Notes: generated by a model not told the origin, from the letters alone. A stretch of DNA of 54,331 nucleotides from Candidatus Gastranaerophilales bacterium (GCA_944326455.1 CALVEA010000013.1:1-54331), one strand, 5' to 3'; positions 17,029 through 27,378 are shown, counted from the first letter of the stretch. Program-made: numbers and translations.

Positions 17029-19518
17029 TTACCCTTTAACAACTATATTTACAAGTTTTTTCGGAACAACAATCACTTTGACAATTTCTTTACCTGCTGT
17101 CAAGTCTTTGACTTTATCACTGGTAAGAGCTGCAGCTTTTAGTTCCTCATCGTTCAACCCTTCGTCAACTTCCAATTTATCTTTGACTTTTCCATTAACT
17201 TGAATGACAAGGGTTATTTTGCTGGCTTTTGCGAGATTCTCATCCCATTCACACCAAGGCTCATCATGAATAGAAGTTTCTGCACCCAGCTCATGCCAGA
17301 TTTCTTCTGAAAGATGTACCGTAACAGGTGACATAAGCTTTATAAGCGAGATAACAGCGAAACTGAGTACATTTTTATCCTCTTCGGACAAAACATCCTT
17401 TTTACCACGCCATTCATAAATTGCATTAGTCAACTCTCTGTACTTTGAGATAACGGTATTGAACTGAAAATCATTTGATATATCGTTCGTAATGCCCTTA
17501 ATATTTATATGAACAACTCTTACAAGGTCATCATTTTCTCGAGAAAGAGGGAATTTTAATACATAGTTTCTTGTAATATCAGAGGAATTATCACTTACAA
17601 GTCTCCAGACTCTATTCAAAAACTTGTAGCATCCTTCTACACCGGCATCAGACCAGTCAAAATCTCTAGCTGGCGGAGAATCAGAAAGGATAAACAACCT
17701 TGCGGTATCAGCTCCGTAGTTTTCAAATATTTCGTCAGGATCGACGGTATTTCCTTTTGACTTTGACATTTTAGAGCCGTCTTTTAAAACCATACCTTGA
17801 GTTAACAGGTTTTTAAACGGTTCATCAAAACTTAGTAAGTTCAAATCTTTCAAGGCTTTAGTAAAAAATCTTGAATATAGAAGGTGCAAAATTGCATGTT
17901 CAATACCGCCGACATACTGATCTACCGGCAGCCACTTATCAACAAGCTCTTTACTAAATGGCATTTGGCTATTTTTTGCATCCGAATATCTCAAATAATA
18001 CCAGCTTGAACATACAAAAGTATCCATTGTATCCATCTCACGCCTTGCTTTACCGCCGCAGACAGGGCAGGTGGTTTCAGCAAAAGTTTTGGAAGTAGTA
18101 ATAGGAGATTTACCAACAACGGAGAAATCGACATCTTCCGGAAGCATAACCGGCAAGTTTTCTTCTTTTTCCGGAACAATTCCGCACTTATCACAATATA
18201 CAACCGGAATTGGAGCACCCCAATATCTCTGACGTGATATGAGCCAGTCGCGCAGCCTATATTGAGTTTTAAACTCACCAAAGCCATTATCAACTGCCTT
18301 TTGGGTAATTGCTTTTTTGGCTTCCGTATTCTTCATACCATTAAACTCATTAGAATTTATGAGAATCCCTTCATCCACATAAGCTTCATCTTTGCAGTCA
18401 GAAGGATTTTCCGGATTTTGAATAACTACTTTTAAAGGCAGATTGTATTTTTTTGCAAAATCAAAGTCTCTTGTATCATGAGCCGGTACAGCCATAACCG
18501 CTCCTGTACCATATTCAACAAGAGCATAATCAGCTGTCCACAGAGGGAACTGTTCTCCCGTAAACGGATTTACACAGTGAGTACCTAACGGAACCCCCGT
18601 CTTTACCCTATCTGTGGACAATCTTTCAATCTCAGTCATTTTACGAGCATTTGCCCTATATTCTTCAACCTTCTCTTTATTTTCAGGAGTTGTAAGTTTT
18701 TCAATATCTTTATATTCAGGCGCTACAACAAGATATGTAATTCCATGAACAGTATCCGGTCTTGTTGTATAAACAGGAACTTCCATTGCCTCTCCGGTTG
18801 GAGCATCAATTACTTTAAATTTTAAAATTGCACCTTCGGATTTTCCAATCCAATTTGCCTGCATCGTTTTAACATTATCACCCCAACCATCAAGTTTATC
18901 CAAATCCCGGAGAAGCCTTTCCGCATAATCAGTAATCTTAAAGAACCACTGAGACAAATATTTTTTTTCTACAACACTGTCGCATCTCCAGCACTTGCCA
19001 TCAATAACTTGCTCATTTGCAAGAACAGTCCCGCAGCTGTCACACCAGTTAACAGCAGCTTCTTTTTTATACGCCAGTCCTTTTTTATACAGCTGTAAAA
19101 AAAGCCACTGCGTCCACTTATAGTAGTCCGGCTTACAAGTTGTGACCTCTCTGTCCCAGTCATAAGACAAACCTAACATTTTAAGCTGCTTAGTCATATA
19201 AGCGATATTTTCATCTGTCCATTTTTCCGGGTTAGCACCGTGTTTCATAGCAGCGTTTTCTGCCGGCAAACCGAAGCTATCCCAGCCTATCGGATGAAGA
19301 ACATTATAACCCTGCGCCTTTTTAAATCTCGCAATTACGTCAGTTATAGTATAGTTTCTAACATGCCCCATGTGCAATTTGCCTGATGGGTATGGAAACA
19401 TTGATAACGCGTAATACTTTGGTTTATCAATATTATCAGGTGTATGAAATGCCTTTTTTTCTTCCCATATACCCTGCCATCTTTTTTCTATTTCCTGCGG
19501 AAAATAACCTTCTTTCAT
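17029..19518 (-). CDS. leuS: Leucyl-tRNA synthetase
   Basis: This 829-residue class I synthetase charges tRNA-Leu. The HIGH-type motif (PYPSGKLHMGHVRNY, HMGH at 49-52) and KMSKSKGN are intact. The CP1 editing domain is present, with TTRPDTVHGITYLVVAPE and the GTGAVMAVPAHDTRD segment, as are Cys4-type zinc sites (WCDSCGTVLANEQV, WRCDSV and the CDKC/CPVC pair). The length is normal. It is the last gene of a minus-strand run that starts with the flagellar export genes, beginning 15 bases after the preceding gene with GAGGAAT upstream. No T-box leader is present. Confidence 0.97.
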   Translation of the reverse strand: MKEGYFPQEIEKRWQGIWEEKKAFHTPDNIDKPKYYALSMFPYPSGKLHMGHVRNYTITDVIARFKKAQGYNVLHPIGWDSFGLPAENAAMKHGANPEKWTDENIAYMTKQLKMLGLSYDWDREVTTCKPDYYKWTQWLFLQLYKKGLAYKKEAAVNWCDSCGTVLANEQVIDGKCWRCDSVVEKKYLSQWFFKITDYAERLLRDLDKLDGWGDNVKTMQANWIGKSEGAILKFKVIDAPTGEAMEVPVYTTRPDTVHGITYLVVAPEYKDIEKLTTPENKEKVEEYRANARKMTEIERLSTDRVKTGVPLGTHCVNPFTGEQFPLWTADYALVEYGTGAVMAVPAHDTRDFDFAKKYNLPLKVVIQNPENPSDCKDEAYVDEGILINSNEFNGMKNTEAKKAITQKAVDNGFGEFKTQYRLRDWLISRQRYWGAPIPVVYCDKCGIVPEKEENLPVMLPEDVDFSVVGKSPITTSKTFAETTCPVCGGKARREMDTMDTFVCSSWYYLRYSDAKNSQMPFSKELVDKWLPVDQYVGGIEHAILHLLYSRFFTKALKDLNLLSFDEPFKNLLTQGMVLKDGSKMSKSKGNTVDPDEIFENYGADTARLFILSDSPPARDFDWSDAGVEGCYKFLNRVWRLVSDNSSDITRNYVLKFPLSRENDDLVRVVHINIKGITNDISNDFQFNTVISKYRELTNAIYEWRGKKDVLSEEDKNVLSFAVISLIKLMSPVTVHLSEEIWHELGAETSIHDEPWCEWDENLAKASKITLVIQVNGKVKDKLEVDEGLNDEELKAAALTSDKVKDLTAGKEIVKVIVVPKKLVNIVVKG

Positions 19519-19532
19519 TTATTCCTCCATAT

Positions 19533-19880
19533 CTATACATCTATATCATCATCCGATTCTGAGTCTGCAGCATCAGGCTCTGCTACAGATTTTGATAATT
19601 TTTCATTCAATTCTTGAAGAGTAATAGACTTATCCATTTTCTTCAAGGCATTGAGAACTGCGCTCTTATAATCAGCATCATCTCTATTTCTGGGATTATC
19701 CATTATCTCGCCTATTTTTTGTCCAAGAATACCCATAACAATCACGGCAGGAACTAAAATTATTCCTGTTGCAATAATAGTATGCATATCAATATAACCT
19801 ATCTTTACAATAGAAATAGTCCCAATAATAAGAAGGGTAATTGCTATAAAAAAACGGCGGATATTTTCTGTATAACCCAT
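19533..19880 (-). CDS. Small two-helix membrane protein, unknown
   Basis: This 115-residue protein has two hydrophobic segments (about residues 10-28 and 33-53, the second being TIIATGIILVPAVIVMGILG). A cytosolic helical domain of about 60 residues follows, ending in a very acidic tail (DAADSESDDDIDV). Its start overlaps the stop of the PilZ gene by one base, so the two are translationally coupled. It sits at the end of the flagellar export cluster. I do not recognise a family. A role with the PilZ protein at the flagellar base is a guess from position. Confidence 0.82.
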   Translation of the reverse strand: MGYTENIRRFFIAITLLIIGTISIVKIGYIDMHTIIATGIILVPAVIVMGILGQKIGEIMDNPRNRDDADYKSAVLNALKKMDKSITLQELNEKLSKSVAEPDAADSESDDDIDV

Positions 19881-20470
19881 TATTTATTAAGATTCTCCAT
19901 ATCTTTTTTCATACAGAACTGAACTAAAGTCATTTTATCTATATTACTAAGGTTTACAAACCTGCCTGAAATTGTGTAAATACCGCTGTCCCCTTTTTCA
20001 ACACGTATCAACTGATACTTACATTTGATATCCTGTTCTTCACTCAGTTTAATTGTAACCTTGTACTCTTTTTCAATATCAATGTTTTCTCTGGTACTAA
20101 GTTTCATACCTCCGGCAGAAATATCCAGAGTCCTGGCTTTATAAACAGTATCCTCATAGACAAGTTCTATGTCTTCAATAAATTTAATTCTCGTAAATTT
20201 TCGTCTTTGAAGGAATCTATGTTTAACAGGATTTGCAATTGATATAACATTATTTTCGAGATTTTGTATATAAGATTCAAAATACAAAAAACCATTGTCT
20301 GTAAGAGAATAAAAATCGCATATATGGTTCTTAATAAGTCCGTCAGGTTTATATTTTAATTCCATCCGAAATCCTTCCAATGAGACATCAAGAACTCTAC
20401 CTTTGTTGGAATTTTTAAAATCCTGAGGTACCACAGTTACCAATTGGTCTTTTTTTATTAGTTCTCTCAT
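19880..20470 (-). CDS. PilZ-domain (YcgR-like) c-di-GMP receptor
   Basis: This 196-residue protein has an N-terminal YcgR-type beta domain (1-85) and a PilZ domain (about 88-185). The cyclic di-GMP-binding residues are present: the RRKFTR arginine motif at the domain entrance and DISAGGMKL, matching D/NxSxxG. YcgR-type proteins slow the flagellar motor when cyclic di-GMP is high. Its place directly after flhA supports a motility role. The HD-GYP protein at 11002 could supply the opposing phosphodiesterase activity. Confidence 0.9.
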   Translation of the reverse strand: MRELIKKDQLVTVVPQDFKNSNKGRVLDVSLEGFRMELKYKPDGLIKNHICDFYSLTDNGFLYFESYIQNLENNVISIANPVKHRFLQRRKFTRIKFIEDIELVYEDTVYKARTLDISAGGMKLSTRENIDIEKEYKVTIKLSEEQDIKCKYQLIRVEKGDSGIYTISGRFVNLSNIDKMTLVQFCMKKDMENLNK

Positions 20471-20485
20471 TATAATATCCTTTCT

Positions 20486-22594
20486 TTATCTTTTGGCAAA
20501 TTCCAGTTTTATCATTCCCACAGATTTAACTTTTACATTTGAACTAATTTCATTATATGACATAATTGCAATTTGCGGATATGTTCTTTCTACAAGTTTT
20601 CTAAACAGAAGTCTTATTGGAGAAGAACAAAGAATTACCGGTTGATTTCCGGTTGCAGTAATAGCTTTTTCAAGTTCAAGATTCATTCTGTCGAATAAAG
20701 CTCTTGTAAATGCCGGATCAAGAGTAACACTCTGACCGTCAGGGCTGGCACCTTTAGCAATGGTATTTTCCACATCAGGAGATAAAGTTATTACGTACAA
20801 TTCACCGGTATCTGCAAGATTTTGTTTACAAATATTCCTTGAAAGAGCCTGCCTAACATGTTCTGTTAAGAAATTAGGATTTTTATTAACTTTGGACTGC
20901 AAACTGATTGTTTCAAGAATTGTTTTTAAATCCCTTACCGCAACACCTTCTTTCAAAAGATTCTGAATAACTATCTGGACATCTCCTATTGTTATGTCTT
21001 TCATTATATCGTTAACATAGTCCTCGGATACTTCTTTTTTAAGATTGTCAATAAGCTGTTGGATATCAAACCTTGAAACAATTTCATAAGCACATTTTTT
21101 AATCACTTCGGTTATATGAGTTGAAATAACTGCCGAAGCTGACACAACAGTATAACCGGACATCTCTGCCAGATCCTTATCCTTGGATTCTATCCATAGT
21201 GCCGGCAAACCAAAAGCCGGCTCTATTGCATGAATACCATTTATGGTAAGATTACCGACCGGCTCTCCTGCGCACATAGCAAGATACCTTTCCGGATATA
21301 CTTCACCCGATTCCAATGCTACGCCCTTAAGCTTTATTTGGTATGAATTAGGAGAGAGCTGAAGGTTATCTCTTACCCTGATAGAAGGAAGTACAATTCC
21401 TAAATCTAATGCGGTTTGCCGTCTTATCTGTGCAATTCTTTCAAGCAAATCTCCGCCCATTTCAACATTAAGCAGCTGAACAAGCCTGTAGCCGACCTCT
21501 ATCTCTATGGTATCGACATTCAAGAGTTCCATAACACTTTCTCGGGTTGCTCTTGCGCGTTTATCCTTTTTACCGAGTTTTTCTTGCTGTTCAATAGCCG
21601 CCTTTTGAGCCGCTGCGGTTTGCAGCATTTCCTTCTGCTGCTTACCCTTTAAATATGCAAAGCCGCCTGTACATGCTGCAATTAGCAAAAATGGAGCGGT
21701 CGGCATTCCTGGCACTACACCAAGAAACCCTAACAGACCTGCAACAACACCTAACACACGCGGATCCGAAAACATTTCATTTTTAATATCCTCAGACAAA
21801 GGCTCATCTTTTCCGGTAGCACGTGAAACTATCAAACCGGTTGCAGTAGAAATCAAAAGAGCCGGAATTTGAGAAACAAGACCGTCACCAACCGTAAGAA
21901 TTGTATATGTACCCAGAGCTTGCTGTATATCCATCTTCTGCTGGACTATACCTATAATTAATCCGCCTACAATATTAACGATAGTAATTACAATACCTGC
22001 AGTTGCATCACCTTTAACAAACTTGGAAGCACCATCCATCGTACCGTAAAAATCGGTTTCTCTTTCCAGTTTCCGGCGTCTTTCTTTTGCTTGGTCTTCA
22101 TTTATAAGACCTGAATTCAAATCAGCATCAATACTTAATTGTTTACCGGGCATTTTATCCAACGTAAAACGTGCAGATACCTCAGCTACACGAGTAGCAC
22201 CACCTGTAATTACCATGAAGTTAATTAATACCAGAATTGCAAATATTACAGCACCTACAACGTAATTTCCTCCGACAACGAATTCACCGAAAGAATTGAT
22301 TACATTTCCTGCCTCTCCGTACAAAAGAATTAATCTTGTAGAACTTACGTTCAAACCCAGCCTGAAAAGCGTTGCTATCAGAAGTACTGTAGGGAAAGAA
22401 GAATAATCAAGCGGTTCTTTTGTATATAAACATACAAGTAATATCACTATCGCCAATGAAATATTTATCGTCAGCAGAATATCCAACAACGGGGCAGGCA
22501 GCGGAATAACCATCATGCACACAATGACTACAAGACCAATCGCAAGCACAATATCATTATTCTTTAGTAATTCTGATAACTTGGTTAACCCCAT
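20486..22594 (-). CDS. flhA: Flagellar export protein FlhA
   Basis: This 702-residue protein has the usual FlhA length. The N-terminal membrane part has eight segments, with the conserved LRLGLNVSSTRLIL and the FHIPEP-type region MPGKQLSIDADLNSGLI...AKERRRKLERETDFYGTMDGASKFVKGDA. A C-terminal cytosolic domain (from about 350) forms the nonameric docking ring. It is a core part of the flagellar type III export gate. It follows flhB by 8 bases and precedes the PilZ gene. Confidence 0.97.
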   Translation of the reverse strand: MGLTKLSELLKNNDIVLAIGLVVIVCMMVIPLPAPLLDILLTINISLAIVILLVCLYTKEPLDYSSFPTVLLIATLFRLGLNVSSTRLILLYGEAGNVINSFGEFVVGGNYVVGAVIFAILVLINFMVITGGATRVAEVSARFTLDKMPGKQLSIDADLNSGLINEDQAKERRRKLERETDFYGTMDGASKFVKGDATAGIVITIVNIVGGLIIGIVQQKMDIQQALGTYTILTVGDGLVSQIPALLISTATGLIVSRATGKDEPLSEDIKNEMFSDPRVLGVVAGLLGFLGVVPGMPTAPFLLIAACTGGFAYLKGKQQKEMLQTAAAQKAAIEQQEKLGKKDKRARATRESVMELLNVDTIEIEVGYRLVQLLNVEMGGDLLERIAQIRRQTALDLGIVLPSIRVRDNLQLSPNSYQIKLKGVALESGEVYPERYLAMCAGEPVGNLTINGIHAIEPAFGLPALWIESKDKDLAEMSGYTVVSASAVISTHITEVIKKCAYEIVSRFDIQQLIDNLKKEVSEDYVNDIMKDITIGDVQIVIQNLLKEGVAVRDLKTILETISLQSKVNKNPNFLTEHVRQALSRNICKQNLADTGELYVITLSPDVENTIAKGASPDGQSVTLDPAFTRALFDRMNLELEKAITATGNQPVILCSSPIRLLFRKLVERTYPQIAIMSYNEISSNVKVKSVGMIKLEFAKR

Positions 22595-22601
22595 TGTCTA
22601 A

Positions 22602-23681
22602 CTAACTTCCTCTCCTATTATTGTATACGTATGCTAAAATTTCAGCAACTGCAACATACAGGTCTGATGGTATTATACCATCAATCGGCACAGAATTGTA
22701 GAGGGCTCTTGCAACAGGTCTGTTTTCAACAATAGGTACATTATTATTTTTTGCAATTTCTCTGATTTGAAAAGCTAAATAATCTACCCCTTTTGCAACG
22801 ACAATCGGTGCCGGAGCCTTTGTTTTATCATATTGAATTGCTACTGCATAGTGTGTAGGGTTTGTGACAACAACATCCGCATTTGGGACAGCTGTCATCA
22901 TCCTCTGCCTAGCCATTTGCATCTGAATTGATCTTATACGAGCTTTTACTTTTGGATCCCCTTCTGTGTCTTTATATTCATCCTTAACCTCTTGCTTCGT
23001 CATTTTAATAGATTTTTCGTATTCATAAGTCTGATACTTTTTATCCAAATACCCCAAAATTAACATAGCAAGACACATATTTATAATCATATTGACTAAT
23101 ATTGAGCCTACAATGTGCAATGCAATAGGGAGCTCCAACCCCACCAGCCCTATTAAATCACCTTTTCGGCTATTAATAGCTGCATAACCGCAAGCTGCAA
23201 CAACAACAATTTTAATAATTGATTTTGCAAATTCTACCATTGAACGAGGCTGAAAAGGATTAAATACCCTTTTAGCATTTTCAAACAACCTCCTCGGACT
23301 TAGATTGGTTAAATCAAATTTCGCCCTCTGAAGAGCAAAAACATGCCCGACATCCATCCTCACAACAATTACTGCCAGTATGAAAAGAAGTACCATAAAT
23401 GGCAAAACAATTATTCCAAGGTATCTAAAATATGGATAGAGAATTCCTACAATGCTTGAAGTATCAATAGCAGACGGGTTCAAATTCTCAAAGGTTTCTC
23501 TCAGCATACCGAGTATATTACCGAACATATACTTTGAGAGCATAAGAAGTATTGCAATCCCGCCTATCATAACCAGCGCGGATTCCATATCCTTACTTTT
23601 TGCAACATTTCCCCTTTCGCGCTCTTTCGTGCGCCGTCGGGTCGTGGCTTCTTCGGTTTTTTCTGCTGCATCGTTACTCAT
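22602..23681 (-). CDS. flhB: Flagellar export switch protein FlhB
   Basis: This 359-residue protein has four membrane segments and a cytosolic C-domain with the autocleavage motif NPTH (274-277). Cleavage between Asn and Pro switches export from hook to filament substrates. The N-terminus EKTEEATTRRRTKERERGNVAKSKD is typical. It follows fliR after 13 bases. Confidence 0.97.
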   Translation of the reverse strand: MSNDAAEKTEEATTRRRTKERERGNVAKSKDMESALVMIGGIAILLMLSKYMFGNILGMLRETFENLNPSAIDTSSIVGILYPYFRYLGIIVLPFMVLLFILAVIVVRMDVGHVFALQRAKFDLTNLSPRRLFENAKRVFNPFQPRSMVEFAKSIIKIVVVAACGYAAINSRKGDLIGLVGLELPIALHIVGSILVNMIINMCLAMLILGYLDKKYQTYEYEKSIKMTKQEVKDEYKDTEGDPKVKARIRSIQMQMARQRMMTAVPNADVVVTNPTHYAVAIQYDKTKAPAPIVVAKGVDYLAFQIREIAKNNNVPIVENRPVARALYNSVPIDGIIPSDLYVAVAEILAYVYNNRRGS

Positions 23682-23693
23682 CTGTTAACCCTT

Positions 23694-24473
23694 TTAAAAA
23701 ATTATCGCAATCTTTGTCATAAACTGTTCTATTAAAACAGCAATATATTCCGCCATCGGACGCATAAATATTAATGACAGCAATAACCCCAAGTAAATTT
23801 TTAGAGGAAGCGACACCATAAAAATATTCATCTGAGGCATCATTTTTGATGTAAAACCAAGTAATATATCAGTAATAAACAACACACCAAAAATCGGAAT
23901 TGCGATACCCAGCCCGACCGCAAACATTTGCCCTGTAATAACAACAATTTGTTCAACTAACCCCGGAGAAAAATTAAATATATATCCGACAGGCATTGAT
24001 TTAAAGCTGTTATATAAAGCAGAGAACAGCCATCTATGTGCACCCAGAATCACAAAAAGCATAGAAGCTAAATATGTATAAGCCTGGGTTATGACAGGAG
24101 AGTTTCCGCCCGATGCAGGATTCAAAGCCTGATCCGCCGACAAACCCATTTGAATCGTAAAAGTATTGACTCCAAGTTCTATTCCGACAAACAATATATT
24201 CGCACAAAAACCTATTACATACCCTATCAAAAACTCTTTAAACAGAATTAATGTCAGAGCAGGAACAGAGTTCGGGGTTACAAACTGCGTATTTGCCTGC
24301 ACAATAGGGAATAGAATAAACGCAATCGCTGCAGCGAGCCAAATTTTTATTTGTGCAGGGATAGGATAAGTAGAAAATAGCGGAGCTGAAGTAAACAGTC
24401 CGGACAATCTTGTAAATATTGCCATAAAAAGTATTATATTACCAACCGAAAATAATACATCAAGATTAAACAT
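23694..24473 (-). CDS. fliR: Flagellar export protein FliR
   Basis: This 259-residue membrane protein has about six hydrophobic segments. The FTRLSGLFTSAPLFS opening and the GLSADQALNPASGG loop are typical of FliR. It forms the FliP-FliQ-FliR export gate. The start overlaps the fliQ stop by one base. Confidence 0.95.
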   Translation of the reverse strand: MFNLDVLFSVGNIILFMAIFTRLSGLFTSAPLFSTYPIPAQIKIWLAAAIAFILFPIVQANTQFVTPNSVPALTLILFKEFLIGYVIGFCANILFVGIELGVNTFTIQMGLSADQALNPASGGNSPVITQAYTYLASMLFVILGAHRWLFSALYNSFKSMPVGYIFNFSPGLVEQIVVITGQMFAVGLGIAIPIFGVLFITDILLGFTSKMMPQMNIFMVSLPLKIYLGLLLSLIFMRPMAEYIAVLIEQFMTKIAIIF

Positions 24474-24748
24474 TAAAATCCGCCTATCAATTGTGGAATC
24501 ATATCCATAAACTCATTGGTTGTTGTAATAAAAACGCTCATCATCCAAGGTAATAAAAATATGAGCAAAATTACGCATCCTACAATTTTAGGTACAAATG
24601 TAAGAGTTGATTCTTGTATTTGAGTAACCGTCTGAAAAACACTTACAATAAGACCTATTACCACACCAACAAGCAGTATTGGCACTGACATTTGCAGTGT
24701 TAAGATAAACATTTTTTGCAGAAGGGTTATTACTATATCTTGATTCAT
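24473..24748 (-). CDS. fliQ: Flagellar export protein FliQ
   Basis: This 91-residue protein has two membrane hairpin helices and the conserved VGLIVSVFQTVTQIQESTLTF-type central loop. It is a subunit of the export gate. It sits between fliP (three-base gap) and fliR (one-base overlap). Confidence 0.96.
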   Translation of the reverse strand: MNQDIVITLLQKMFILTLQMSVPILLVGVVIGLIVSVFQTVTQIQESTLTFVPKIVGCVILLIFLLPWMMSVFITTTNEFMDMIPQLIGGF

Positions 24749-24751
24749 TTA

Positions 24752-25504
24752 TTACCTCACAAAACTATCCACAAGAGACTTAACAACTAAATACCAGCCG
24801 TCAACCATAACAAACATAATAAGCTTAAATGGCAGAGCAATCATAGTCGGCGGAAGGAACATCATACCCATTGAAACAAGTACGCTTGATACCACTATAT
24901 CTATTACCAAAAAAGGAAGATAAATAACAAACCCGATTGTAAAAGCTGTTTTTAGTTCACTCAATATAAATGCCGGAAGAAGCACATAAGTCGGCACATC
25001 TTTTATATTTTTAGGTTTTTCAATTTTTGCCATACGGACAAACAATGCAAGTTCCTTTTCATGGGTTTGTTTAAACATAAATGTTCTAATAGGTTCAATT
25101 CCTCTATCCAAAGCAACTTGCTGTGTAATTTGATTATTCATATAGGGCTGAAGAGCCTTCTCGTTAATTTCATTAAAAGTAGGCGCCATAATAAAGAAAG
25201 TCAATATCAAAGCCAAGCTTGTAAGCACCTGATTAGGAGGAAGAGTTCCGGCACCAAGCGCTTGTCTGGTGAGAGCCAAAACCACAACCAATCTTATAAA
25301 AGAAGTGGTCATAATTAAGATACTCGGAGCAAGAGTTAATATTGTCAACCAAATAAGAATTTGAAGCCCGTTTGTAAAATCTTGCGGTGTATTCGCCGTC
25401 TGCATTCCTATATTTATATTAGGGAAAGTCATAGCAGCCGAAGACGGCAATACGGACATAACAAGCCCGGCAAGCGTAAATTCCCACTTTTCAATATTCT
25501 TCAT
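24752..25504 (-). CDS. fliP: Flagellar export protein FliP
   Basis: This 250-residue protein has a probable cleaved N-terminal segment (LAGLVMSVLPSSAA) followed by four membrane helices. The conserved blocks SFIRLVVVLALTRQALG, PPNQVLTSLALILTFFIMAP and the late MGMMFLPPTMIALPFKLIMFV match FliP. AAGGA lies ahead of the ATG. It is first in the fliP-fliQ-fliR-flhB-flhA run. FliO, often encoded just upstream, is not present. Confidence 0.96.
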   Translation of the reverse strand: MKNIEKWEFTLAGLVMSVLPSSAAMTFPNINIGMQTANTPQDFTNGLQILIWLTILTLAPSILIMTTSFIRLVVVLALTRQALGAGTLPPNQVLTSLALILTFFIMAPTFNEINEKALQPYMNNQITQQVALDRGIEPIRTFMFKQTHEKELALFVRMAKIEKPKNIKDVPTYVLLPAFILSELKTAFTIGFVIYLPFLVIDIVVSSVLVSMGMMFLPPTMIALPFKLIMFVMVDGWYLVVKSLVDSFVR

Positions 25505-25619
25505 ATTAATATATCCTTAAAAAATCAACTACCCAAAGAGGAATTTACAACTCCTCCCCATCATATATTACAATATATTCAGGGCTATAGGCAAGCTGTT
25601 AAGATATATTAATAAGAAG

Positions 25620-27197
25620 TTATTTTGAAATTCTTAAATGTCTGTTTTCACCTTCCCCGATTGAGGTACTCTGCAAACCGTACTGCTCAACAAGTTCATG
25701 CTGCAATTTTCTGATTTGAGTATTTTGCGGCTCCAGCTCAATAACTTCCGCACCATCCATAATTTGTTTTACAGCGGCTTTAACTTCATCTAAAGCATCT
25801 TCCGTGTCATCTTTATATCCGGTATCATATTCATTGTCATAAGGTTTAATATCAAGAGCATCTTTTAAAACTTTTTGAATCTGTGCCATTGAATTCGTTT
25901 TGACATAGAATATCTGAACTCTGTATTCTTTTGCCGTGTTAAGAATTTTAGCTCCGCCTTTAGCAAAATTCTTGTGAGCTATAACTATATCAGCATCCTC
26001 TACATTTCGAGTTATTTCAAGATTAAAATCAAGTCTCTCAATAAGTTTTTCTACTATAGTTCTGGAAACAGCATACAGATAAACTTTTCTAAGAGGTCTA
26101 TTTTGCTCGCAATATTTCTGGCGTGAGAATGAGAAGTTCATACTATTTTCTTCTCTGGATTTATCTTCCGATTGTTTAGCCGGAACTTCTTGCGGTAATT
26201 CAGAAGTTATAACTTGTTCTGATTCTACTTTTCTCAGTTCAGGTCTTATTGGCCAGCCTCTCAATATGTAGTCAACAGCTTCGGCAGAGTTTTTGTACAC
26301 TGCAAGAGTATTTCTGTCAATAATTTCAATAACAACATCAAAAGTCGGCTGTTTTTCTCTCTCAAGAACAGTTTTCTGGGAAGCTCTTCGTTTGGCTTCA
26401 TCATCCCCTAAGGTTACAGATTGAATACCGCCCACCAAGTCAGATAAAGTAGGGTTTTTTATCAAACTTTCCAAACTGTTCCCATGCGCCGTCGCAATAA
26501 GCATAACACCTCGTTCAGCAATAGTTCTGGCAGCTTGAGCTTCTGCTTCTGTTCCGATTTCGTCAACAACTATTACCTCGGGTGTGTGGTTTTCAACAGC
26601 CTCAATCATAATATCTTTTTGATATTCCGGCTGTGCAACCTGCATTCTTCTTGCCGAACCGACAGCGGGATGCGGAGTATCTCCGTCGCCTGCAATTTCA
26701 TTAGAAGTATCAACTATAACAACTCTTTTACCCAGTTCATCAGCGACAAGGCGCGAAATCTCTCTAAGCTTTGTAGTTTTACCAACACCTGGAGGTCCCA
26801 GGAAAAGAATGCTTTTTCCCTGAGTACAAATATCCTTTATACATGCAATAGTCCCTGTAACCACTCTGCCTATACGGCAGGTAAGACCGACAACTTTTCC
26901 CTGTCTGTTTCTAATTGCACTTATCCTGTGCAATGTTCCGGGAATCCCAGTTCTGTTATCATGTGTAAATTCCTGCAAATGAGATGTTATAAAATTAATA
27001 TCATCATCATTCACAATATCGCAATTCAGCCGGTCTATTTTCCCGCCGGAATGTCTGATTTCAGGAACCCGTCCTATATCAAGAACGATTTCTATAACAT
27101 CATCCAGCTGATTTTCAGATAAATTTGAGATAACCTTTTGGGGCATAACGGCCAATAATCTTTCAAGGTCATTATGGAATTGTAAATTACTTGTCAT
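25620..27197 (-). CDS. Ycf45-like AAA ATPase with R3H domain
   Basis: This 525-residue protein matches the Ycf45/SpoIIIAA-like ATPase group common in cyanobacteria and plastids. An N-terminal domain (1-115) is followed by the ATPase domain with Walker A GPPGVGKT (134-141), IVDTSNEIAGDGDTPHPAVG, and Walker B EVIVVDEIGTEAEAQAA. The C-terminal 35 residues (RKLQHELVEQYGLQSTSIG and ENRHLRI) are an R3H single-stranded nucleic-acid-binding domain. It lies 116 bases ahead of fliP on the same strand. The cellular role is unknown. Its presence is one reason for placing the organism near the cyanobacteria. Confidence 0.9.
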   Translation of the reverse strand: MTSNLQFHNDLERLLAVMPQKVISNLSENQLDDVIEIVLDIGRVPEIRHSGGKIDRLNCDIVNDDDINFITSHLQEFTHDNRTGIPGTLHRISAIRNRQGKVVGLTCRIGRVVTGTIACIKDICTQGKSILFLGPPGVGKTTKLREISRLVADELGKRVVIVDTSNEIAGDGDTPHPAVGSARRMQVAQPEYQKDIMIEAVENHTPEVIVVDEIGTEAEAQAARTIAERGVMLIATAHGNSLESLIKNPTLSDLVGGIQSVTLGDDEAKRRASQKTVLEREKQPTFDVVIEIIDRNTLAVYKNSAEAVDYILRGWPIRPELRKVESEQVITSELPQEVPAKQSEDKSREENSMNFSFSRQKYCEQNRPLRKVYLYAVSRTIVEKLIERLDFNLEITRNVEDADIVIAHKNFAKGGAKILNTAKEYRVQIFYVKTNSMAQIQKVLKDALDIKPYDNEYDTGYKDDTEDALDEVKAAVKQIMDGAEVIELEPQNTQIRKLQHELVEQYGLQSTSIGEGENRHLRISK

Positions 27198-27378
27198 TTA
27201 TATGAAATGCCTTTCTGCTTCCGCATTTGGCTGCCGACTATCTAAAGCTATCTCCTAATTTTATTATATCATATTTTTACATTCAATTATTAACTTTGTC
27301 ATTTATGTAAAGAAAATTTAACATTTCACAAGTGTTCTAAATACGCTTGCTAAGAGGTTTACATCATTTATAAATAAA

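Noticed and set aside
19519..19532. T-box or leader element before leuS
   Set aside because: The gap is only 14 bases, too short to hold one.
26484..27122. A 212-codon open frame antisense to the Ycf45-like gene
   Set aside because: It is Asn/Ser/Cys-rich with no recognisable domain and shadows a well-supported gene.
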